From Smithella sp. UBA2180 (GTDB taxonomy: Bacteria; Desulfobacterota; Syntrophia; Syntrophales; Smithellaceae): DNA of 5,532 nucleotides. A program made the translations under genes and the position numbers. A model generated the notes under the pieces. It saw nothing but the letters and a program-made list of their open reading frames with translations, made no database searches and was not told where the DNA came from. Positions 1-3,870 of the stretch are shown here, piece by piece (position 1 is the stretch's first letter; the number at the start of each line of letters is the position of its first letter). Location of the stretch: the NCBI GenBank assembly GCA_002327415.1, contig DCVU01000155.1:5517-11048 (forward strand), in the 5' to 3' direction.

Positions 1-185
1 CCTAAGATACCGCCGGGGAATTCCAGAAGTTCCATTGCCATTGCATTCTGCACGCCGTATACTCTGGCAATACCGTCACCAACGGACAAGACTGTTCCGG
101 TTTCGCTTATATCCAGCTTTTTCTCATAGCTTTTTATTTGCTCAGAAATAATTTGACTAATTTCTTCCGCTTTAATTGTTTCCAT
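1..185 (-). CDS. atpA: ATP synthase F1 subunit alpha, N-terminal fragment
   Basis: First 61 codons plus two bases of the alpha subunit of F1Fo ATP synthase; the gene runs off the low-coordinate edge. Alpha alternates with beta in the cytoplasmic F1 hexamer and carries the non-catalytic nucleotide sites. The visible protein starts METIKAEEIS and contains the conserved N-terminal beta-barrel stretch around residues 30-48 (TGTVLSVGDGIARVYGV), followed by MELLEFPGG, which is diagnostic for AtpA. The N-terminal helix (residues 4-25), which contacts the delta subunit, is present. The start is ATG, 3 bp after the atpH stop. A GGGGAGG ribosome-binding site lies inside the end of atpH (about 199-205), about 11-13 bases upstream. 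The nucleotide-binding domain is outside the window. Identification is firm although only about an eighth of the protein is visible. Confidence 0.96.
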   Translation of the reverse strand, partial: METIKAEEISQIISEQIKSYEKKLDISETGTVLSVGDGIARVYGVQNAMAMELLEFPGGIL

Positions 186-188
186 GCC

Positions 189-731
189 CTATCTAGCCTC
201 CCCTAAGAGATTCCTCATATTGTTCAATTGATTTTTGATGCTGCCGTCATAAAGCGTATCGCCAACCCCAATAATTATACCCCCCAAAAGGTTGGGATCA
301 TTTTCTATAAATAGTTCAACTTCCCGGCCGGTTAACTTCTCCAGACTAGAGTTGATGTATTTCTGCATATTGTCGGAAAGAGGAAATGCTGTCTTTAAAT
401 TTACCCTTACTCTTTTAAGGGTTTCATCCATAAATTGACGATAGCAAATCACTATATCATTCAGAATATCGATTCTTTTTTTATCTACCAGCAAATTTAA
501 GAAACTAATTGTCATGGTGGATAATTGCAATTTGCCAATTATACTCTTTACAACACCTTTTTTACTGCCCTGATCAAACACCGGATTAGCCAAAAAATCG
601 CTTAAATCCTCGTTTTGGGCAACAATCGATGCAAACTGATTCAATTCGTTATAATAGCACTCTAACTGCTTTTTCTCAGTAGCAATCTCAAAAAAAGCAC
701 GTGCATAACGTTTGGAAATATTGCTGATCAA
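189..731 (-). CDS. atpH: ATP synthase F1 subunit delta (OSCP family)
   Basis: A 180-residue delta subunit, normal length for the family. Delta sits on top of F1 and ties the alpha/beta hexamer to the peripheral stalk formed by b and b'. The N-terminal helical domain (about 4-105) opens with SKRYARAFFEIA, the usual start of the family. The C-terminal domain ends with the OSCP/delta signature around residues 145-176: DPNLLGG, then GDTLYDGSIKNQL. The start codon is TTG at 731-729, whose bases overlap the atpF stop as TTGA. The choice is supported by an AAGGTGG ribosome-binding site about 10 bases upstream and by the family N-terminus beginning immediately. No in-frame ATG or GTG lies between that site and the TTG. 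It is followed 3 bp later by atpA, and co-translation with its neighbours is likely. Confidence 0.95.
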   Translation of the reverse strand: MISNISKRYARAFFEIATEKKQLECYYNELNQFASIVAQNEDLSDFLANPVFDQGSKKGVVKSIIGKLQLSTMTISFLNLLVDKKRIDILNDIVICYRQFMDETLKRVRVNLKTAFPLSDNMQKYINSSLEKLTGREVELFIENDPNLLGGIIIGVGDTLYDGSIKNQLNNMRNLLGEAR

Positions 732-1306
732 TGTTTGATTACCACCTTTTCCATATATTCTTTAACCATTGTTTCGTGATCTTGTGTTGTGATGCTTCGT
801 TTAAGAATTTCTTCAGCCATTTGCACGGACGCTTGAACTGCCTGTGCCTTCAAGTCGTCTGATGTTTTCTTCAGTTCCTGCTCAATGCGCGCATGAGCAT
901 CCTCTTTCATCTTTTTAGCGGTTCTTTCGGCATCTTCAATAATCTTTTGTTTTTCAGTAACACCCTGGGATTTAATCATCTCAAAAATACCGTCAATTTC
1001 CACCGAGGCTTTATCAAGTTTCTCCGAATATTCGCGGTATTTTTTTTCGGCCTCCGCCTTTTTCTCTACCGATTTTTCAAGAGTTTCTTTAATTTCTACA
1101 CGACGGCCGGCAAAAAACTCCTTCATCTTGGCGGCTAAAAGCCAATAAAGCAAACCCACTAAAAGAACAAAGTCAAAAGCCTTCTTGCCTAAATCGATCC
1201 ACTTATTTCCCTCGTGGCCGCCCTCGGCTTCACCTGAAGCAAAAGCAACGCCAACCACCATCAGCAAAACGACTATCGTAAGAAAGGAAGAAAGTGTTTT
1301 TTTCAT
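728..1306 (-). CDS. atpF: ATP synthase Fo subunit b, with signal-peptide-like N-terminus
   Basis: A 192-residue b subunit, one half of the peripheral stalk that holds F1 against the a subunit in the membrane. Seen in the sequence: MKK followed by a hydrophobic run (residues 8-23) ending in an AFA|S signal-peptidase-like site; a short Gly/Glu/His-rich linker (24-34); a main membrane segment at about 43-60 (FDFVLLVGLLYWLL); then a long charged Lys/Glu-rich helix (about 62-165) typical of a stalk coiled coil. The C-terminal part (AEEILKRSI) resembles the delta-binding end. The extra N-terminal hydrophobic segment is absent from E. coli b but familiar in deltaproteobacterial b subunits; whether it is cleaved cannot be told here. 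The ATG overlaps the b' stop as ATGA, with a GGGGAGG site 8 bases upstream. The C-terminus overlaps atpH by 4 bases. Confidence 0.92.
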   Translation of the reverse strand: MKKTLSSFLTIVVLLMVVGVAFASGEAEGGHEGNKWIDLGKKAFDFVLLVGLLYWLLAAKMKEFFAGRRVEIKETLEKSVEKKAEAEKKYREYSEKLDKASVEIDGIFEMIKSQGVTEKQKIIEDAERTAKKMKEDAHARIEQELKKTSDDLKAQAVQASVQMAEEILKRSITTQDHETMVKEYMEKVVIKH

Positions 1307-1737
1307 TGCACCGGCCTCCCCAGTACTTTCTGAGCAATCTGCAAAGATAATTCTTTAGAATGACTATCCAGAATTAATCTGGCCTTTTCGACTTCCTTAT
1401 CCATTTTCTGCTGAAACTCGCGCGCCATAACAGGTATTTCATTGCGAATAATATCAACAATGTTTTTAGCCTGATTTACGCCCTCTTGAATTATTTCTTT
1501 TTTCGCTTCCGTTGCTTTGACTTTGGCTTGTTTCAGTTTATCCTCATATTCAGCAACTCTTTTTTCCACAGATTCATTAAAAAGCTTGATTTCATTTTCC
1601 GACTCTTCCAGTTGTTTTTTGCGCCGGTCCATTACGGACAGGATTGGTTTATACAGCAGAATGTTAAGGGTAAAAACTAAAGCCAGGAAAATAACCATTT
1701 GGATCAACATCGTGTAATCAGGAACGACTGTAACCAT
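1303..1737 (-). CDS. ATP synthase Fo subunit b' (second b-type stalk subunit)
   Basis: A 144-residue b-type protein at the head of the ATP synthase operon. It has one N-terminal membrane helix (about 9-28, LIQMVIFLALVFTLNILLY) followed directly by the KPILSVMDRRKK motif typical of b/b' subunits, then a charged helix to the end (about 38-135). It lacks the signal-like extension of the downstream b and is shorter, as expected of b' (often named atpF' or atpX). With b it would form a heterodimeric peripheral stalk instead of the b2 homodimer of E. coli. The start is ATG with a GAGGT ribosome-binding site 5 bases upstream (1743-1747). The stop overlaps the next gene's start (ATGA), so translation is probably coupled. 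No atpB or atpE lies upstream; a 348-bp gap and a bactofilin gene are there instead. Confidence 0.9.
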   Translation of the reverse strand: MVTVVPDYTMLIQMVIFLALVFTLNILLYKPILSVMDRRKKQLEESENEIKLFNESVEKRVAEYEDKLKQAKVKATEAKKEIIQEGVNQAKNIVDIIRNEIPVMAREFQQKMDKEVEKARLILDSHSKELSLQIAQKVLGRPVQ

Positions 1738-1815
1738 CTTTTACCTCTGTCTTTATCTTTTGCAATTTCTATAAAAATCACATGCAAGCATTTGGCAGTT
1801 TTTATCAGTATGCAT

Positions 1816-1837
1816 AACTTCAAAAGTGCATGAAGTT
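1816..1837 (-). repeat. Inverted repeat in the ATP synthase leader
   Basis: Perfect 7-base arms, AACTTCA at 1816-1822 and TGAAGTT at 1831-1837, separated by 8 bases. It lies within the presumed 5' leader of the b' gene, about 80 bases before the start codon. It could be a small hairpin or a dimeric protein-binding site. No T-run follows it on the minus strand, so it is not a terminator. Confidence 0.4.
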
Positions 1838-1921
1838 TTATACTCACGTGTGTTTTGAATATTTAAAATCGAAGAACCAGAAATTTTACTTTTGATACTC
1901 CCGATACTCAAAACCGTGAGG

Positions 1922-1951
1922 TTACTAATCACAACATTATTTGCTTGTCAA
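1922..1951 (-). promoter_or_regulatory. Possible second promoter for the ATP synthase operon
   Basis: A perfect sigma-70 type -35 box TTGACA is read on the minus strand at 1951-1946. The -10 region is poor: TAGTAA after an 18-base spacer (1927-1922) or TTAGTA after 17. It is correctly oriented for the b' gene, about 180 bases upstream of it. It could be activator-dependent, or the TTGACA may be chance in AT-rich DNA. Confidence 0.3.
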
Positions 1952-1991
1952 GTATTTTCTGACCAGCAGTCTAATTTTTATGTAAATGATT

Positions 1992-2000
1992 ATTATAACA
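1992..2000 (-). promoter_or_regulatory. Extended -10 promoter for the ATP synthase operon
   Basis: The minus strand reads TGTTATAAT: a consensus TATAAT box (1997-1992) with the TG dinucleotide of an extended -10 (2000-1999). The position 17 bases upstream is a T-run (2020-2015) that matches a -35 box only poorly, which is tolerated by extended -10 promoters. It lies just past the putative bactofilin terminator and about 255 bases before the b' start, which fits a primary operon promoter. The start point would be near 1985. Confidence 0.5.
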
Positions 2001-2013
2001 ACGAAAACAAGCT

Positions 2014-2051
2014 AAAAAAAGATTAATGCCGATGCTAATAAATGCTTTTTT
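2014..2051 (-). terminator. Weak, possibly bidirectional terminator after bactofilin
   Basis: On the minus strand an A6 tract (2051-2046) is followed by an imperfect stem (ATTA and GC pairing with GC and TAAT, 2039-2022, two-base bulge, ATCG loop) and then CTTTTTTT (2021-2014). The A- and T-tracts can also pair with each other, lengthening the stem. Because both tracts are present, the element could act in either direction. The stem is AT-rich and short of G-C pairs, so efficiency may be low and some read-through into the ATP synthase genes is possible. Confidence 0.42.
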
Positions 2052-2068
2052 ATAAAGATGGTCTTTAT
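2052..2068 (-). repeat. AT-rich hairpin just past bactofilin
   Basis: Perfect 7-base arms (ATAAAGA and TCTTTAT) with a 3-base loop, 18 bases after the bactofilin stop. On the transcribed strand it is followed by an A-run, not a T-run, so it does not qualify as an intrinsic terminator by itself. It may protect the 3' end of the message or be incidental. Confidence 0.45.
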
Positions 2069-2086
2069 TGCAGGCTGCATTCCTGA

Positions 2087-2464
2087 TTAATCCGCTTGAT
2101 GAGCATCCTTTTTTTTCTCAATTGCTTCAGCCATATGCGCCCGCCCGTCAAAAATAGCGCCTTCTTCCATGATAAATACCGGAGCATTAACATCGCCCAG
2201 AAATTTGCCGGTGGAGTGGATATTAATTTTTTCTTTTACCTCAATATTGCCCTGCACATCACCACTTATAAAAATACTTTTAACCGCAATGTCAGCTTTA
2301 ACCTGCGCGCCTTCTCCAACGACTAATGATCCTTGCCCGTAAATTTCTCCCTGGAAATTGCCGTCGATGCGAACGGATCCGTTAAAGATAAGTTTACCGA
2401 TAAACTCTGCTCCCTGGCCTAGAAAAGCTTTAATCTCTTCAACCTCTTTCTTTTTTTCCCACAC
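2087..2464 (-). CDS. Bactofilin (polymer-forming cytoskeletal protein)
   Basis: A 125-residue single-domain bactofilin. Bactofilins self-assemble, without nucleotide, into filaments of right-handed beta-helix subunits that sit at the inner membrane and help position wall-synthesis or chromosome-segregation machinery. The core (about 15-110) shows the expected short-period beta repeats with regularly spaced Gly and hydrophobic residues: GKLIFNGSVRIDGNFQGEI, SLVVGEGAQVKADI, SIFISGDVQGNI, INIHSTGKFLGDV. The N-terminal tail MWEKKKEVEE and the C-terminal EKKKDAHQAD are short and charged, as usual. The start is GTG, supported by AAGGAG six bases upstream (2471-2476). An ATG overlapping it by one base is out of frame and stops after 15 codons. 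The gene lies 27 bp after rodA, so it is probably part of the same shape operon. Confidence 0.93.
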   Translation of the reverse strand: MWEKKKEVEEIKAFLGQGAEFIGKLIFNGSVRIDGNFQGEIYGQGSLVVGEGAQVKADIAVKSIFISGDVQGNIEVKEKINIHSTGKFLGDVNAPVFIMEEGAIFDGRAHMAEAIEKKKDAHQAD

Positions 2465-2476
2465 ATCAGTCTCCTT
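2462..2476 (-). promoter_or_regulatory. Ribosome-binding site and overlapping start codons of bactofilin
   Basis: AAGGAG is read at 2476-2471, followed by an out-of-frame ATG (2466-2464, spacing 4) and the in-frame GTG (2464-2462, spacing 6). The two starts share one base (ATGTG). The GTG frame gives the full bactofilin, so GTG is taken as the true start; the ATG may compete for ribosomes. Confidence 0.65.
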
Positions 2477-2491
2477 ATGGTCTATTAATTA

Positions 2492-3607
2492 CTAACGCTG
2501 CAAAATAAATCTGCGCGCACTTACATTCATCAATAATCCTATCGCCGCCAGCAAAGAGAACATGGCCGATCCCCCATAACTGAAAAAAGGAAGCGGAATG
2601 CCAACAACCGGCAATATTCCTAACACCATTCCTATATTAATAAAAACTTCCCATGAAATAAGAGCGGTTATTCCAAACGCTATAATTGTGCCTAATAAAT
2701 CTCTGGCTTGCAAGGCAATTTTTAACCCCCAAAAGATTATAGACATAAACATTATAATCAAAACCAGACCTCCGATAAAACCCCACTCCTCGGCAAAAAC
2801 GGAAAAGATAAAATCAGTTTGCTGTTCAGGTAAAAATTTCAACTGAGTCTGCGAACCTTTTAAAAAACCTTTACCAAAAATTTCTCCCGAACCGACAGCA
2901 ATCATTGATTGGATGATATGATAACCAGTGCCCAAAGGATCGTTTTCGGGATTAAAAAATGTAATCAATCTTTCTTTTTGATAATCTTTTAAAAAATGCC
3001 AGCCTATGGGACTTGATATCAGAACACCGGCGGAAACAATGATCAGAGATTTCCAACTCACTCCCATAAAAAAAACTATAGAAACAAAAATTATAACCAA
3101 GATCAGAGCCGTACCTAAATCCGGCTGTTTCAAAATCAACAAAAAAGGCGCTACAACGATCAATAGAGGAACAAAGAGTTCTTCCAATTTGTAAGGCTCA
3201 TTGGATTTGTGATCATCAAAATAACGCGCCAGAGTAATTATTATCACCAGCTTCATCAGTTCCGAAGGCTGAAGAGCAAAGCCGCCGATACCCAGCCACC
3301 GTTGCGAACCATGTGCCGCATAACCAAAAAGAAATACAAAGATCAAAAACATTATAGAGATACCGTAAATCACGTAAGCACCCTGAATAATTACCCGGTA
3401 ATCAATGAAAAAAATTAACATCATAAAAATTAATCCCAAGGCAATCCACTGAATTTGTTTCAGATAAAAAAAAGATTGTCCCTCGCTGGAGCTAAAGCCT
3501 GTGGAATATATGTTTAAGGTGCCAATCGCACAGACAGAAAGTACTAGACCTAAAAGCGTCCAGTCAAAATGCTGAAAAATACGACGATCAAATTTTAAAA
3601 AAATCAT
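2492..3607 (-). CDS. rodA: Rod-shape peptidoglycan glycosyltransferase RodA (SEDS family)
   Basis: A 371-residue polytopic membrane protein, typical RodA length, with about ten hydrophobic helices. RodA polymerises lipid II into glycan strands for lateral-wall elongation, in complex with the transpeptidase PBP2 encoded just upstream. SEDS landmarks in order: SQRWLGIGGFALQPSELMK (about 101-119), KQPDLGTAL (160-168), TGYHIIQS (227-234), LPEQQTDFIFSVFAEE (259-274) with the presumed catalytic aspartate D265 (equivalent to E. coli D262), and GIPLPFFSYGGSAM (336-349). The C-terminal SARRFILQR is a short cytoplasmic tail. The ATG start has a GAGG site 7 bases upstream. The gene is separated from mrdA by a repeat-filled 255-bp spacer and from bactofilin by 27 bp. 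No damage to any motif is visible. Confidence 0.96.
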   Translation of the reverse strand: MIFLKFDRRIFQHFDWTLLGLVLSVCAIGTLNIYSTGFSSSEGQSFFYLKQIQWIALGLIFMMLIFFIDYRVIIQGAYVIYGISIMFLIFVFLFGYAAHGSQRWLGIGGFALQPSELMKLVIIITLARYFDDHKSNEPYKLEELFVPLLIVVAPFLLILKQPDLGTALILVIIFVSIVFFMGVSWKSLIIVSAGVLISSPIGWHFLKDYQKERLITFFNPENDPLGTGYHIIQSMIAVGSGEIFGKGFLKGSQTQLKFLPEQQTDFIFSVFAEEWGFIGGLVLIIMFMSIIFWGLKIALQARDLLGTIIAFGITALISWEVFINIGMVLGILPVVGIPLPFFSYGGSAMFSLLAAIGLLMNVSARRFILQR

Positions 3608-3636
3608 CTTTATGCCTCAAACAATTTATTCATATC

Positions 3637-3658
3637 CTACGCGCTTCGCTTAAAACTT
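3637..3658. repeat. Truncated third copy of the 62-bp repeat
   Basis: It begins with the 8-mer CTACGCGC, identical to 3795-3802, and continues into TTCGCTTAAAACTT, which matches 3818-3832 with one gap and one mismatch. The part between these blocks in the full unit, including one arm of the hairpin, is missing. It looks like an internally deleted copy lying just upstream of rodA. Confidence 0.5.
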
Positions 3659-3670
3659 AATTTTTCCTGG

Positions 3671-3691
3671 ATTCCCGATCAGGTCGGGAAT
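3671..3691. repeat. REP-like palindrome
   Basis: Perfect 8-base arms, ATTCCCGA at 3671-3678 and TCGGGAAT at 3684-3691, around a 5-base loop, in the context CTGG...GACAG. The form, GGATTCCCG-loop-CGGGAATGAC, is a common dispersed intergenic repeat style in many bacterial genomes and resembles REP sequences mobilised by Y1-type (RAYT) transposases. No such transposase is in the window. It lacks an adjacent T-run on the minus strand, so it is not a terminator for mrdA. Confidence 0.7.
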
Positions 3692-3721
3692 GACAGCGGA
3701 GGTTTTTTCCATTCACTATTC

Positions 3722-3783
3722 ACCCCGCGTCGCTGCGCTCCTGGGATAATTCGACTTACACTTCAAACTTCACTGCGCTCGTT
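3722..3783 (-). repeat. 62-bp tandem repeat, unit 1
   Basis: Pairs with unit 2 at an offset of exactly 62 bases: 29 of 34 positions match over 3750-3783 and about 22 of 29 over 3726-3754. On the minus strand, bases 3748-3743 can pair with 3721-3726 (U-G, A-U, U-G, C-G, C-G, C-G), the same place as the hairpin in unit 2. Confidence 0.7.
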
Positions 3784-3845
3784 ATACCACGGTGCTACGC
3801 GCCTGGTATAGTTCGCCTTACGCTTCAAACTTCACTTTGTTCGTT
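3784..3845 (-). repeat. 62-bp tandem repeat, unit 2
   Basis: Second tandem copy. It contains a clear hairpin read on the minus strand: TATACCA (3810-3804) pairs with TGGTATA (3789-3783). The stem continues inward through GG/CC and GC/GC pairs, with one mismatch and one bulge, to a GTA loop. The rest of the unit, with the core AAGTTTGAAG, is the best conserved part relative to unit 1. Confidence 0.7.
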
Positions 3846-3855
3846 TTCAGCTTGG

Positions 3856-3870
3856 CTCACTATCAGTGAG
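3856..3870 (-). repeat. Palindrome with triple stop at the mrdA end
   Basis: CTCACT and AGTGAG arms around a 3-base loop surround the mrdA stop codon. In the mrdA frame the minus strand reads TGA TAG TGA (3865-3857), three successive stops. No T-run follows, so a terminator role is unsupported. Confidence 0.55.

Larger units (their letters stand above)
1738..2086 (-). other. Regulatory gap between bactofilin and the ATP synthase operon
   Basis: Just under 350 AT-rich bases with no credible gene on either strand. Reading along the minus strand, it holds an AT-rich hairpin after the bactofilin stop (2052-2068), a weak terminator (about 2014-2051), a good extended -10 promoter (1992-2000), a second promoter-like element with a perfect TTGACA -35 (1946-1951), repeated ATACTC motifs (1840-1845, 1895-1900, 1904-1909) and an inverted repeat (1816-1837). 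The ribosome-binding site of b' closes it. If transcription starts at the promoters proposed here, the ATP synthase mRNA has a leader of roughly 180-250 bases, long enough for post-transcriptional control. No known riboswitch or leader-peptide pattern was recognised. Confidence 0.6.
3608..3862. repeat. Repeat-mosaic spacer between mrdA and rodA
   Basis: A non-coding spacer assembled from small repeats: a truncated repeat copy (3637-3658), a REP-like palindrome (3671-3691), short AGTGAAT-type repeats (3709-3724), two tandem 62-bp units (3722-3845) and a palindrome over the mrdA stop (3856-3870). Locally it is richer in CGC/GCG-type words than the flanking genes. No convincing promoter for rodA was found in it, so rodA probably depends on read-through from mrdA, which would place these structures inside the shape-operon mRNA. 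Confidence 0.7.

Noticed and set aside
893..1138. Plus-strand open frame of 81 codons rich in Phe
   Set aside because: It is the antisense shadow of the Lys/Glu-rich stalk helix of atpF; Phe/Leu richness is the expected complement of AAA/GAA codons.
2052..2068. ATAAAGA/TCTTTAT hairpin as the bactofilin terminator
   Set aside because: On the transcribed strand it is followed by an A-run and has one G-C pair per arm; the element at 2014-2051 has the T-tract.
2012..2080. A 22-codon minus-strand ORF after bactofilin (MQPAIKTIFIKK...)
   Set aside because: AGGA abuts the ATG with no spacer, the ORF runs through the putative terminator hairpin, and its length is within chance for AT-rich DNA.
1738..2086. 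Missing atpB/atpE remnants in the gap
   Set aside because: No glycine-rich c-subunit helix or other coding remnant was recognised; stops are frequent in all frames.
3671..3707. REP-like palindrome plus the T-run at 3702-3707 as a plus-strand terminator
   Set aside because: The T-run starts 10 bases past the stem, and no plus-strand gene exists to terminate.
3608..3862. CRISPR array or tRNA in the repeat spacer
   Set aside because: There are only two and a half degenerate units with no unique spacers between them, and no cloverleaf or T-loop sequence.
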